This document shows positions 10,945-20,008 of a stretch of 64,000 nt of DNA, piece after piece; position 1 is the first letter of the stretch, and each line of letters starts with the position of its first letter. The notes beneath the pieces are model-generated. The model searched no databases. It was not told where the DNA came from and saw nothing but the letters and a program-made list of their open reading frames with translations. The DNA is from JAAZIN01 sp964441025 (GTDB lineage Bacteria; Bacillota; Dethiobacteria; DTU022), in assembly GCA_964441025.1 (NCBI GenBank), contig CAYTXG010000005.1, forward strand, positions 41,681 to 105,680, written 5' to 3'. Made by a program: the position numbers and the translations under genes.

Positions 10945-11547
10945 TTGGGCTATTTAGTTGATCCGGTGCCTGTGGGTATATACCTGCTAATCATTTATAT
11001 GATCATTGATTGCATCAGGAACAGGCGAGCAGAGCTGATGCGCAGGGTGATGTTTTACAGTTTTGTTGTTTACCTGCTCTACGTATTACGATATACAACC
11101 GGCGGGTTTCTCTATCCGCCCCGCTCCGGGACAATAATAATTCAACTGCGCCCCCTGCAGTTTATATTAGACTGGGTTAGCGAATACCAGCGGGGCGGGC
11201 TGAGCTGGTCCTTCTGGAGTTCGGTGAAGCTGACCCTTTATAATGTGATCATGCTGCTGCCGCTGGGTGTTTATTTAAAGGTTTTATATAATGTCAACAC
11301 GATAAAAAAAGCTGCTGCTATTATCCTGCTTGGCTCTGCCTTCATTGAAACATGCCAGCTTGTTTTCTCATACTCAGGCCTGGTTTTCCCCAGGACTTTC
11401 AACATAGATGACATCATGCTCAATACTCTGGGCGGTGTTGCAGGGTACTGTATCAGCGCGGCGGTTTTGCAAAAGTGGTTTTCCCGTTTTTTACCCGGCG
11501 GAGAAGGACCCGGCGACAATAAGTGCCAGGATGCCGGGCACCCGTGA
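10945..11547 (+). CDS. VanZ-like family membrane protein
   Basis: 200 residues from a TTG start with AAAGGGTG upstream, four bases after the activase stop. Several hydrophobic segments can be seen (near residues 8-22, 34-50, 93-110, 117-135 and 155-175), with a polar C-terminus. The pattern, with a FNIDDIMLNTLGGVAGY motif in the penultimate helix, is that of VanZ-family proteins. VanZ lowers teicoplanin susceptibility in enterococci, but the biochemical role of the family is not established. The neighbours give no further clue. Confidence 0.8.
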   Translation: MGYLVDPVPVGIYLLIIYMIIDCIRNRRAELMRRVMFYSFVVYLLYVLRYTTGGFLYPPRSGTIIIQLRPLQFILDWVSEYQRGGLSWSFWSSVKLTLYNVIMLLPLGVYLKVLYNVNTIKKAAAIILLGSAFIETCQLVFSYSGLVFPRTFNIDDIMLNTLGGVAGYCISAAVLQKWFSRFLPGGEGPGDNKCQDAGHP

Positions 11548-11612
11548 TAAAATAGTTATTTATGTAAAGGTGGAGAATCTTGTTCCGGCCGCTCCGGGAT
11601 ACTGCAAAGGGC

Positions 11613-12173
11613 CTACCTGCTCCGATGGGGTGACGATAAAACTGCGGCCGGTGAAATACTTTTTCTGATCCTGGAGCCCGCCGCTGCAGTTATGGCGATC
11701 TTTCCCAGATCAGCGGGAAGAAAGGGCAGCACCCCGGCAATGAGAGCCTGCGCAGTGCTGTATCCCATCACCAGAGACAGCTGGACCGCGCCTGCCAGGT
11801 AGGTGCACCCCAGGCAGCAGAGCATTGCCGCAGCGGTGCGGGTACAGCCGGGTGTGTTCTGCTTTTCCAGCAGCTTGCTGCAGAAGTACACCCCGGGAAG
11901 GAACCCCCAGAGGTAACCGCCGCTGGGACCGAAAAGAACGCCCGGGCCTCCCAGGCCGTACGAGAAAATGGGCATGCCTGCCGCTCCCAGCATCAGGTAA
12001 GCCAGCAGGGCAATAAAAGCGTTTTTACCACCCAGCAGCAGCGCAGCCAGGAATACCCCAATGAGTTGGCCTGTGATCGGAACAGGACTGAAAGGCAGCG
12101 GAATGCTCAGTCTGGCAAGGATAGCAATGAGTGCGGTGGTGAGCGCAATCCGGTTCAGCTCTTGCAGGGACAT
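11613..12173 (-). CDS. bioY: Biotin transporter substrate-binding subunit BioY
   Basis: 186 residues, six predicted membrane helices. Typical BioY motifs are visible: PFSPVPITGQ near residue 30 and GPSGGYLWGF near 85. BioY is the S component of an energy-coupling-factor transporter and binds biotin. It lies 17 bases after birA on the same strand, so uptake and attachment of biotin are probably co-expressed. The ATG at 12173 is preferred over TTG 12182, which sits 2 bases from the AGAAGG site. No dedicated BioM/BioN genes are adjacent; the ECF module at 57.7-60.2 kb could serve it, which is a guess. Confidence 0.93.
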   Translation of the reverse strand: MSLQELNRIALTTALIAILARLSIPLPFSPVPITGQLIGVFLAALLLGGKNAFIALLAYLMLGAAGMPIFSYGLGGPGVLFGPSGGYLWGFLPGVYFCSKLLEKQNTPGCTRTAAAMLCCLGCTYLAGAVQLSLVMGYSTAQALIAGVLPFLPADLGKIAITAAAGSRIRKSISPAAVLSSPHRSR

Positions 12174-12190
12174 ATGATGCAAACCTTCTC

Positions 12191-12961
12191 TCAGGTAATT
12201 TCACCGCAGAAGACCCGGTGGCGCCGCCCCCGGGCATCTTCAACCAGGAGCGCCCCCCCGGTGTCAAGATTTACTGCCCGCCCCTGCACCGTTTCTCCCT
12301 GCACATCAAAGCTGACCTCGTTACCCAGGGTGGCGCTGAGCTCTTTCCAGGGCATTTGAAACGGGGCAAACCCCTCTTTGAAAAAGAGGTCGAGGGAGCT
12401 GCGCAGATCATTCAAAAGGCCAAGAAAAAGGGCGGTCCGCTCAAAAGCACGGCCGCTTTCGATAAAAAGCGAGGTAGCTATACCGCGCAGTTCCTCTGGA
12501 AAGTCTCCCTCCCCGTGGTTTACATTCAGGCCCATGCCCAGCACCAAATGGAAAAGAGACCCCCCGCCTGTTCTGCTTTCAGTCAGGATACCTCCCATTT
12601 TCCTTTTACCGATTAAGAGATCATTGGGCCACTTGACTGCAGCCTCTATACCGGTGCTTTTGCGCAGGTATCCGGCGGCAGCCGCTGCGGCTGCCAGCGT
12701 TAACGGCGCTGCTGTAGCAGGGCTTACTCCGGCAGGACGCAGCAGCATTGAGAAATAGATACCCTTACCCTGCGGTGAATGCCAGGGGCGGCCTCTGCGC
12801 CCACGCCCGGTGCTCTGGGCATCGGCCAGGACCACCGTTCCCCCGGGAGCTCCCAGCTCCGCCAGGCGGCGTGCTTCTGTGTTGGTCGAAGCGAGGAGCG
12901 GGTGATAATGAATACCGCGGCCCTCAAGCAATTCTGTATTAAATGAATCTGCTTCTGCCAT
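12191..12961 (-). CDS. birA: Biotin--[acetyl-CoA-carboxylase] ligase (BirA, no DNA-binding domain)
   Basis: 256 residues. The catalytic core carries the biotinyl-AMP motif GRGRRGRPW (52-60) and KWPNDLL, followed by a small C-terminal SH3-like domain. It activates biotin with ATP and transfers it to biotin carboxyl carrier proteins. The N-terminal helix-turn-helix of bifunctional BirA is absent, so it should be an enzyme only and not a repressor. It is first in a two-gene operon with bioY. No clear biotin operator was found upstream, as expected for this class. Confidence 0.95.
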   Translation of the reverse strand: MAEADSFNTELLEGRGIHYHPLLASTNTEARRLAELGAPGGTVVLADAQSTGRGRRGRPWHSPQGKGIYFSMLLRPAGVSPATAAPLTLAAAAAAAGYLRKSTGIEAAVKWPNDLLIGKRKMGGILTESRTGGGSLFHLVLGMGLNVNHGEGDFPEELRGIATSLFIESGRAFERTALFLGLLNDLRSSLDLFFKEGFAPFQMPWKELSATLGNEVSFDVQGETVQGRAVNLDTGGALLVEDARGRRHRVFCGEIT

Positions 12962-13107
12962 GATTTATGCTGCCTCCCGCATGGTAACTTAACACAATCA
13001 TAAACAGCATGCCCGTCAGCGTCAAACCAATGCCAGTGTGGCGGGATGCGTGGTCCTTTCAGTTTACCACAGCTCCTCTTTCCGCAGCATGGTGGTCGAA
13101 CCTGAAA

Positions 13108-13138
13108 TGGGACAAACAGGACCGTCCCCGGTGTCCCA
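13108..13138. repeat. GGGGACGG-core element, copy A
   Basis: Arms TGGGACA and TGTCCCA are perfect reverse complements and flank ACCGTCCCC, the core read on the opposite strand. Related elements with the same core but different arms lie at 17491-17525, 17520-17548 and 33684-33712. Confidence 0.7.
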
Positions 13139-13156
13139 CTTGTCCACCCTTGTTTA

Positions 13157-13185
13157 AAAAAAATGGCACAGCCGGAGGCTGTGCC
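13157..13185 (-). terminator. Rho-independent terminator reading leftwards
   Basis: GGCACAGCC and GGCTGTGCC form a perfect 9-bp stem with a 3-base loop. On the minus strand the hairpin runs straight into eight T residues. No annotated minus-strand gene lies upstream of it (to the right), so it either shields birA-bioY from antisense transcription or ends an unannotated short RNA. Confidence 0.75.
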
Positions 13186-13353
13186 TATGCAATGTATTTA
13201 AAAGAGGGGGTCAACTTGTTTTTATTATAAGGGCTGAATATTACAATGATGTTACAAAGACATATTATTTTAGTGACAGTAGCGGGTTTTTCCGATAAAA
13301 GTCGGACAGGGTTACACTCTTCCCACAGTTTGCGGCGGTAAAGCGCGGGCCGG

Positions 13354-13382
13354 TTGACTTTGGGAATGGAAACGAATAATAT
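13354..13382 (+). promoter_or_regulatory. Probable valS promoter
   Basis: TTGACT, 17 bases, TAATAT, ending about 35 bases before the valS start. An overlapping TATAAT at 13380-13385 has a spacer of 20, so the exact -10 is uncertain. Confidence 0.4.
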
Positions 13383-13415
13383 AATTTTCAGCAGCAGTTT
13401 AGAAGAGGTGAAAGT

Positions 13416-16097
13416 GTGAGCAGGGATTTGATCCCCCCCGTTTATGATCCTGCAGATGTTGAGGAGAGGCGCTACCGCTTCTGGCTCGAAGGTGATTATT
13501 TTCGGGCGGGAGAAAGAAATAGTGACGGGGTTTTTACCATTGTGATCCCGCCGCCCAATATTACCGGTTCGCTGCACATAGGCCATGCCCTCGATATCAC
13601 CATCCAGGATGTGCTGACTCGCTGGCGGAGGATGCAGGGCTATGACGCTCTCTGGCTGCCGGGGACGGACCATGCCGGCATTGCCACCCAGATCCGGGTG
13701 GAAGAGGATTTGAGGGCCGAGGGGCTGAACCGCCATGATCTGGGGCGCGAACGCTTCCTGGAGAAGGTTTGGGAGTGGAAAGATAGATATCATGACCATA
13801 TACTGAAGCAGCTCTATGCGCTGGGAGCCTCCTGCGACTGGTCCCGGGAGCGCTTTACCATGGATGAAGGATGTTCCAGGGCAGTGCGCCAGGTTTTTGT
13901 CGAACTCTACCGGGCCGGCCTGCTTTACCGGGGCGACTATATGATAAACTGGTGTCCCCGCTGCCGTACGGCCCTATCCGATATCGAGGTGGAGCATGAA
14001 GAAATGGATTCCACCCTGACGCATATCCGCTACCCCTTGACCGGCGGGGGCGGCTATATCACCGTGGCCACCACGCGCCCCGAATCCATGCTAGGCGACA
14101 GCGGGGTGGCGGTCCATCCCGGGGACAAGAGGTACCTCCATCTGGTGGGCCGCACAGTAGTTCTTCCGTTGCTCCGCCGGGAAATTCCCATCGTTGCTGA
14201 TGCCTATGTGGACCCGGCTTTCGGCAGCGGGGCAGTGAAGGTGACCCCCGCGCATGACCCCAACGACTTCGAGATAGGACAGCGCCATAGCCTTGATATT
14301 ATCCAGGTCATCGGTGAGGACGGCAGGATGACCGCAGCGGCGGGCTCCTATGCCGGCCTTGATCGGGAGGCTTGCCGGGACAGGGTGGTGGCCGATCTGC
14401 AAGACCGCGGCCTGGTGGATAAAATTGAAGACTACAGCCACGCCGTGGGCCACTGTCATCGCTGCCACACCGCTGTTGAGCCGCTCATCTCCAGGCAGTG
14501 GTTTGTAAAGATGAAGCCCTTAGCCGAACCGGCCCTGGCGGCGGTGCGTGAAAGTAAAACTATTTTTGTGCCGCCGCGGTTCAGGCAGGTCTATGAGAAT
14601 TGGGTGGAAAATATCCGGGATTGGTGCATTTCGCGGCAGTTGTGGTGGGGGCACCGCATCCCCGCCTGGTACTGCCCCTGTGGTGAAGTCATTGTCGACT
14701 ATAAGGAGCCGGTATCCTGTCCCTCCTGCGGCAACAAAGCGCTGGACCAGGATCCTGACGTCCTTGATACCTGGTTCAGCTCGGCACTGTGGCCCTTTTC
14801 CACCCTGGGCTGGCCTGACCGGACCAGCGATCTGGCCACATATTTTCCCACCGATGTCCTTGTGACAAGCTATGATATTATTTTTTTCTGGGTGGCGCGG
14901 ATGCTTTTCATGTCCCTGCGCTTTATGGGGGAAGTGCCCTTCAAGACGGTCTACATCCATGGGCTCGTGCGCGATGCCCTGGGGCGGAAAATGAGCAAAT
15001 CCCTGGGCAACGGGATTGATCCCCTGGAGGTCATTGCCAGGTACGGCGCTGATACCCTGCGCTTCACTCTCATCACCGGACAGGCGCCCGGCAATGACCA
15101 GCGTTTCCGCCAGGAGAGTGTGGAGGCGGGGCGCAATTTTGCAAACAAGGTCTGGAATGCATCACGTTTTCTTTTAATGAATCTGGCTGATGGTGAACCC
15201 GGCGGTGAACCCGACTATATCCCCTTTACTCCCGGTTCGGAAGCAGAAAAGCTGACAAACGAGGACCGCTGGATCCTGCACCGCTATAACGAAACCGTGG
15301 GCCGGGTCACTGCATTGCTTGAAGAATACGAGCTAGGCGAGTCTGTTCGCCTTGTTTATGAATTCCTATGGAATGATTTCTGCGACTGGTATCTTGAGCT
15401 GAGCAAGTACTATCTGTACCGCGGGGCCGGTATCGCAGCGTCGCGTGAAAGGCGCCGCCGCACCCGCGGTGTTCTCATTTACATTCTTGGGGGTGTGCTC
15501 CGCCTGCTGCATCCCTTCATGCCCTTTCTTTCGGAAGAGATCTGGCATTACCTCCCGGATCGCAAAACAGCCCTTGTTGTTGCCCCATGGCCGCAGCCCC
15601 ATGCCGGCTTGCAGTTTCCCGCTGAAGCAGCGGCAATCTCCCTGGTCCAGGAGGCGATCCGGGCGGTGCGCAACCTGCGCAGCCAGGTGCAGCTGCCTCC
15701 CGGGCAGTGCGCTCCGGTGATCTTGAAGGCTTCGCCGGAGAAGGCCGCCCTGCTGGAGCGGGAGCGTCATCAGCTTCGCCGCCAGGCTTTTGCCGAACCT
15801 TTGCTCATAGATCCGGCGGCTGCAAAGCCCTCCCGGGCCCTGACCGCCATTGTGGGTGAAGGGCTTGAAGTGTATCTTCCCCTGGCCGGGGTGATCGATC
15901 TTGAGGCTGAAGTGGGCCGGCTTAAAAAAGAGCTGGATCAGGTTGAAAAGGAGATGCGGCGGACTGAAGGGAAACTTCGGAGCCAAGGCTTTCTTAAAAA
16001 AGCCCCTCCGGAAATAGTGGCCAAAGAGAAAGCCCGTTTCGAAGAAGGCACTGTTAAAAAAGAAAAACTAGAGGAAAGACTGCGGGAGCTCCAGTAA
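13416..16097 (+). CDS. valS: Valine--tRNA ligase
   Basis: 893 residues, a class I aminoacyl-tRNA synthetase. HIGH is at 54-57 (GSLHIGHALD) and KMSKS at 525-529. The editing domain in between hydrolyses threonyl-tRNA(Val), and the last 60 or so residues form the coiled-coil arm typical of ValRS (LEAEVGRLKKELDQVEKEM). A Cys-rich WCPRC/CPCG/CPSCG insertion suggests structural zinc. The start is GTG with AGAGGTGAAA upstream. folC follows after 3 bases, a frequent Firmicute pairing. Confidence 0.97.
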   Translation: MSRDLIPPVYDPADVEERRYRFWLEGDYFRAGERNSDGVFTIVIPPPNITGSLHIGHALDITIQDVLTRWRRMQGYDALWLPGTDHAGIATQIRVEEDLRAEGLNRHDLGRERFLEKVWEWKDRYHDHILKQLYALGASCDWSRERFTMDEGCSRAVRQVFVELYRAGLLYRGDYMINWCPRCRTALSDIEVEHEEMDSTLTHIRYPLTGGGGYITVATTRPESMLGDSGVAVHPGDKRYLHLVGRTVVLPLLRREIPIVADAYVDPAFGSGAVKVTPAHDPNDFEIGQRHSLDIIQVIGEDGRMTAAAGSYAGLDREACRDRVVADLQDRGLVDKIEDYSHAVGHCHRCHTAVEPLISRQWFVKMKPLAEPALAAVRESKTIFVPPRFRQVYENWVENIRDWCISRQLWWGHRIPAWYCPCGEVIVDYKEPVSCPSCGNKALDQDPDVLDTWFSSALWPFSTLGWPDRTSDLATYFPTDVLVTSYDIIFFWVARMLFMSLRFMGEVPFKTVYIHGLVRDALGRKMSKSLGNGIDPLEVIARYGADTLRFTLITGQAPGNDQRFRQESVEAGRNFANKVWNASRFLLMNLADGEPGGEPDYIPFTPGSEAEKLTNEDRWILHRYNETVGRVTALLEEYELGESVRLVYEFLWNDFCDWYLELSKYYLYRGAGIAASRERRRRTRGVLIYILGGVLRLLHPFMPFLSEEIWHYLPDRKTALVVAPWPQPHAGLQFPAEAAAISLVQEAIRAVRNLRSQVQLPPGQCAPVILKASPEKAALLERERHQLRRQAFAEPLLIDPAAAKPSRALTAIVGEGLEVYLPLAGVIDLEAEVGRLKKELDQVEKEMRRTEGKLRSQGFLKKAPPEIVAKEKARFEEGTVKKEKLEERLRELQ

Positions 16098-16100
16098 TAG

Positions 16101-17459
16101 ATGAAGCAGGGAACAGATGCGGCTTACCGCCGCGCTCTTGATTGGATTCACAATATCGGCCGCTTCGGGATCAAGCCCGGCCTGCAGCGCATCGAAGCGC
16201 TGCTTTCCCTTCTGGGAAACCCTCACCGGCGACTCAAATATATTCATATCGGCGGGACCAACGGCAAGGGCTCCACTGCAGCGATGATTGCTGCGGTGCT
16301 GCAGGCCTCCGGTTACCGTACCGCCCTTTACACTTCCCCTTATATCCTCGCTTTTAACAACCGGATGAGTGTGAATGGTTGCGATATCGACAGCTCTGAA
16401 CTGGTCCGGCTGGTAGAGCAGGTTCGCCCCCTGGCTGAAACAATCGACAAAGATGATCATCTGGGCCCGCTCACCGAATTCGAGGTGGTCACGGCACTGG
16501 CATTTACCCATTTTGCCCTCCGGCGTCCCGATATTGTGGTCCTCGAGGTAGGTCTGGGCGGGCGCCTCGATGCTACCAATGTGGTTTCACCGCTGGTGAC
16601 CATGATCACCAACATCAGCCTGGATCATACCGGGGTACTGGGAGATACGGTCGAATCTGTTGCCCGTGAGAAGGCGGGTATTATCAAGCCCGGTGTTCCG
16701 GTAATAACAGGGACAACGGATCCTTCAGCCCGGCAGGTCATTGTCGCTGGCTGCCGTGAAAGGCAGGCGGATCTGTTCTATGCTCTCCCGGCCTGGGAAA
16801 AGCCCCCCTCCGGGGTAAAAAGCGCCTGGTGCACTCGCAGAGAGATCACCGCTGAAGGGCAGCGGCTGGACTATGCGGGCTTTGATCGCTCTTTCGAGGA
16901 GCTCCACATTCCGCTGCGCGGCCGTTACCAGGTGGCCAATACCGCCCTGGCGCTGGCAGGGCTGGAGCAACTGGCCCGCTGCGGTTTCACTTTCTCCGAG
17001 GGTGATCTTCGGCGGGGTCTGTCTGAAACGATCTGGCCTGCCCGCCTGGAGCTCCTCAGGCGGAAACCGCTGCTGATCCTGGACGGCGCACACAACCCGG
17101 CGGCAATGCGCGAACTGGCTGCTTCACTGCCCGAGCATTTCAAATACCGCCGCCTGCTTCTTGTTCTCGGAGCCATGGCCGACAAAGATCTAGCCATGTT
17201 TGATTTCATCCTCCCCCTGGCGGACAAGGTGATTCTATCCAGGCCCGGTATTTCCCGCGCCGCTGAGCCGGAGGCCCTGGCTGCCTTTCTGAAAAAACGT
17301 TTTTGGGGGATGGTGCACATTGAGCAAAAAGTGGGTTGCGCCCTGGATAAGGCGCTCACACTGGCGGATGCGGATGACGCGGTCCTGGTGACAGGTTCTT
17401 TCTACACCGTCAGCGAAGCGCGGGCTTATTACCTTGACCTTCAAAGCCGGACTACCTGA
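16101..17459 (+). CDS. folC: Bifunctional folylpolyglutamate synthase/dihydrofolate synthase
   Basis: 452 residues, Mur-ligase fold. The P-loop GGTNGKGS is at 51-58, and later motifs DHTGVLGDT, EKAGIIKPG and LDGAHNPAA are typical. It adds glutamate to dihydropteroate and to folates, which retains cofactors in the cell. It starts 3 bases after the valS stop and is probably translated from the same mRNA. Whether both activities are present cannot be decided from the sequence alone. Confidence 0.95.
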   Translation: MKQGTDAAYRRALDWIHNIGRFGIKPGLQRIEALLSLLGNPHRRLKYIHIGGTNGKGSTAAMIAAVLQASGYRTALYTSPYILAFNNRMSVNGCDIDSSELVRLVEQVRPLAETIDKDDHLGPLTEFEVVTALAFTHFALRRPDIVVLEVGLGGRLDATNVVSPLVTMITNISLDHTGVLGDTVESVAREKAGIIKPGVPVITGTTDPSARQVIVAGCRERQADLFYALPAWEKPPSGVKSAWCTRREITAEGQRLDYAGFDRSFEELHIPLRGRYQVANTALALAGLEQLARCGFTFSEGDLRRGLSETIWPARLELLRRKPLLILDGAHNPAAMRELAASLPEHFKYRRLLLVLGAMADKDLAMFDFILPLADKVILSRPGISRAAEPEALAAFLKKRFWGMVHIEQKVGCALDKALTLADADDAVLVTGSFYTVSEARAYYLDLQSRTT

Positions 17460-17490
17460 TAACTGAAAGTTCTTTGGCTAAGAGATTAAA

Positions 17491-17525
17491 GATATATCAA
17501 AAGGTCCGTCCCCTCGATATATATC
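17491..17525. repeat. GGGGACGG-core element, copy B1
   Basis: Left arm GATATATC and right arm GATATATATC flank CCGTCCCC (the core on the minus strand). It sits in the 159-base gap between folC and the radical SAM gene and shares its right arm with copy B2. Confidence 0.65.
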
Positions 17526-17548
17526 AGAAGAACCGTCCCCTTGATATA
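17520..17548. repeat. GGGGACGG-core element, copy B2
   Basis: Arms TATATCA and TGATATA are perfect reverse complements around GAAGAACCGTCCCCT. It is in tandem with B1, and the shared arm makes the two copies a back-to-back pair. Confidence 0.65.
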
Positions 17549-17618
17549 GGTGATATGGGGTCGCGGAATTTGGCGAATAATCTTAAAGGGGATACAATAG
17601 ATTAAAGCGGTGAGCTAA

Positions 17619-18530
17619 ATGACAGGCGGAAAAGTTAATTATTCGGAACTCTGTAAAAGGGGTGAACTGGGGCGCAGGGCCGCTCTTTTGAAAGAGATGC
17701 TTGCTCCCTGCATACTCTGCCCCAGGAAATGCGGCGCTCTCAGGAGATCGGGCGAGCGCGGTGAATGCGGCGCCGGAGAGACTGTTGAAATATCAAGCTA
17801 TGGGCCGCATTTCGGAGAAGAGGCGCCCCTTGTCGGCAGCGGAGGTTCGGGGACGATCTTTTTTGCCTTCTGCAACATGCGCTGCGTCTTCTGCCAGAAT
17901 TACGAGATCAGCAGGGGTAAGCATAGCTCTACCGTTACAACAGCGGATCTTGCCCGGATCATGCTTGAGCTTCAGAGAAGGGGATGCGCCAATATCAACC
18001 TTGTCACCCCTACCCATTATTCCCCGCAAATTGTGGAGGCACTTCTAACAGCAGCTGAAGGGGGGCTGCGGCTGCCCCTGGTTTACAACTGCGGCGGCTA
18101 TGAAAGGGTGGGAACCTTGCGTCTGCTGGAGGGAATTGTCGATATCTATATGCCGGACCTGAAATATGCCGGTGAGGAGGCGGCCCGGAAGTACTCCGGT
18201 ATTTCCAGGTACCCCGCTGTTGCACGGCAGGCGATCATAGAGATGCACCGCCAGGTGGGAGACCTGGAGCTTGATCAAGAGGGGACGGCCCTCAGGGGGC
18301 TGCTCATCCGCCACCTGGTCATGCCGGAGAACCTGGGCGGTACCGCAGAGCTGATGGAATTTGTGGCCCGGGAGCTCTCTCCCGCCGCCTGGATCAACAT
18401 CATGGATCAGTACCATCCCGCCTACCTGGCTCACCGTTATCCTGAAATAAACCGGAGGATTAACCGCGGGGAGCTCCTGGAGGCGCTGGCTGCCGCCGGG
18501 AAAGCGGGCCCCGGCTTTAACCTGTTGTAG
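17619..18530 (+). CDS. Radical SAM protein, PflX/pyruvate-formate-lyase-activase-like
   Basis: 303 residues. The radical SAM [4Fe-4S] motif is CNMRCVFC (Cys85, Cys89, Cys92). An extra N-terminal cluster of cysteines (Cys31, Cys34, Cys38, Cys50) could bind zinc or a second cluster. The layout, including YNCGGYE and MPDLKY, matches the PflX-like group, whose substrate is not established. There is no glycyl radical enzyme next to it, so calling it an activase would go beyond the evidence. It stands alone after two GGGGACGG elements, with a gap of about 130 bases before the rnf operon. Confidence 0.88.
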   Translation: MTGGKVNYSELCKRGELGRRAALLKEMLAPCILCPRKCGALRRSGERGECGAGETVEISSYGPHFGEEAPLVGSGGSGTIFFAFCNMRCVFCQNYEISRGKHSSTVTTADLARIMLELQRRGCANINLVTPTHYSPQIVEALLTAAEGGLRLPLVYNCGGYERVGTLRLLEGIVDIYMPDLKYAGEEAARKYSGISRYPAVARQAIIEMHRQVGDLELDQEGTALRGLLIRHLVMPENLGGTAELMEFVARELSPAAWINIMDQYHPAYLAHRYPEINRRINRGELLEALAAAGKAGPGFNLL

Positions 18531-18659
18531 CTGAGCTGGTTACTTTTTCTGTTATATCCTTGCAGGAAAAGCGCAGCTTTTAACGAATCCATAATCTATT
18601 GTTCCGAATCAAGTATTAATTATCTTTAAATATACAGTCAAAGGGGTGAGCTTGTCAGT

Positions 18660-19979
18660 ATGGGTTCAGCAATCTTCAAAGGAGGCGTTCACCCGGAATA
18701 CCGCAAAGAGCTGACCGCTTCTCTGGCTATTACTGCCGCTCCGCTTCCGCAAAAAGTGGTTATTCCGCTGCAGCAGCACATCGGTGCTCCCTGTGAACCG
18801 CTGGTGGATGTGGGCGATTTTGTCAAGGTGGGGCAGAAGATAGGCGACAGTGAGGGTTTTGTATCTGCGCCGGTCCATGCATCGCTTTCCGGCAAAGTAA
18901 CTGCAATCGAGCCTTATAACCACTGCCTGGGTCGCAAGGTGAAGGCGGTCATTATTGAGGGCGACGGCAGCGATGAACGGTGCAGTGAGCTTGAAGGGGT
19001 GGAAAACATTGACGACCTTTCTCCGGGAGAGCTGCGGGCGCTTATTCGCAGCGCCGGCATTGTCGGGATGGGTGGGGCAACCTTTCCGGCGCATGTGAAG
19101 CTGTCTCCACCGGAGGGGAAAACAATAGACACGGTCATCATCAACGGCGCCGAATGTGAGCCGTACCTGACAGCTGATCACCGCCTTATGCTGGAGAGGC
19201 CCGATGAGGTTGTTTTCGGCCTTGAAGTGATGATGAAGGCTCTGGGAGCGGACCGGGGCATTATCGGGATCGAGGATAACAAGCCCGACGCGGTCAGGGT
19301 GATGAGCCAGGCGGTTGAAGGCAAGTCCGGTGTGAGCGTTGTCCCCCTGAAGACAAAGTATCCCCAGGGCGCTGAGAAAATGCTGATCCAGGTGATGACG
19401 CGGCGCCAGGTACCTTCGGGCGGGCTGCCCCTGGATGTTGGTGTGGTCAACCATAATGTGGGCACCGCCGTGGCCATTTCCGGGGCGGTGAGGAAAGGGG
19501 TGCCGCTGACAGAACGGGTAGTTACCGTCACCGGTGAAGGAGTCAGGCGGCCGGCCAACCTGATGGTGCGGCTGGGCACGCTGGTAAGCGATTTGCTTGA
19601 TTACTGCGGCGGGCTGAAAGAGGAGACCTGCAAGGTGATCGTGGGCGGGCCGATGATGGGGCTGGCCCAGCCGACAACGGATCTCCCGGTGATCAAAGGC
19701 ACCTCGGGAATTGTAGCCCTCACCTCCGAGGATGTGGATCTTTTTGAAAGCGGCAGCTGTATCCGCTGTGCCAGGTGCGTTCAGGCCTGTCCGGTGAACC
19801 TGGTTCCCACTTTTATTGCCCAGGCAGCGGAGCACAGCCTTTTTGACCGGGCTGAAAAACTGCACGCCGCCGACTGCATAGAATGCGGCTGCTGCGCCTT
19901 TATCTGTCCGGCCCGGATTCCCCTGACCCAGTGGATTAGAGTTGCCAAGGCTGAAGTTCTCGCCAGGCAGAAAAGTTAA
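18660..19979 (+). CDS. rnfC: Electron transport complex subunit RnfC
   Basis: 439 residues. An N-terminal biotinyl-like fold region, a central NADH/FMN-binding domain of the Nqo1 type (GMGGATFPAHVK, NGAECEPYLTAD) and two C-terminal [4Fe-4S] motifs, CIRCARCVQACP and CIECGCCAFICP. RnfC is the NADH-interacting peripheral subunit. It opens the operon rnfCDGEAB, the order seen in acetogens and syntrophs. AAGGGGTGAG lies about 9 bases before the ATG. Confidence 0.96.
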   Translation: MGSAIFKGGVHPEYRKELTASLAITAAPLPQKVVIPLQQHIGAPCEPLVDVGDFVKVGQKIGDSEGFVSAPVHASLSGKVTAIEPYNHCLGRKVKAVIIEGDGSDERCSELEGVENIDDLSPGELRALIRSAGIVGMGGATFPAHVKLSPPEGKTIDTVIINGAECEPYLTADHRLMLERPDEVVFGLEVMMKALGADRGIIGIEDNKPDAVRVMSQAVEGKSGVSVVPLKTKYPQGAEKMLIQVMTRRQVPSGGLPLDVGVVNHNVGTAVAISGAVRKGVPLTERVVTVTGEGVRRPANLMVRLGTLVSDLLDYCGGLKEETCKVIVGGPMMGLAQPTTDLPVIKGTSGIVALTSEDVDLFESGSCIRCARCVQACPVNLVPTFIAQAAEHSLFDRAEKLHAADCIECGCCAFICPARIPLTQWIRVAKAEVLARQKS

Positions 19980-20008
19980 CGGTTGCTTTTGAAACAGGAG
20001 TGATTAAC

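Larger units (their letters stand above)
12962..13415. other. 454-base intergenic region between birA and valS
   Basis: No convincing protein-coding stretch. It holds one GGGGACGG-core element (13108-13138), a minus-strand terminator (13157-13185) and a probable valS promoter (13354-13382). A T-box leader would be usual before a Firmicute valS, but no AGGGTGG...ACCGCG motif is present, so valS appears not to be T-box controlled here. Confidence 0.7.

Noticed and set aside
13186..13415. T-box leader before valS
   Set aside because: Looked for AGGGTGG and ACCGCG motifs and a terminator on the plus strand; none found.
13185..13799. Long minus-strand frame upstream of and into valS
   Set aside because: Most of it lies antisense to the valS coding region and shows no family motif; treated as a shadow.
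18666..19865. 399-codon minus-strand frame across rnfC
   Set aside because: Antisense to rnfC, no motif, no ribosome binding site.
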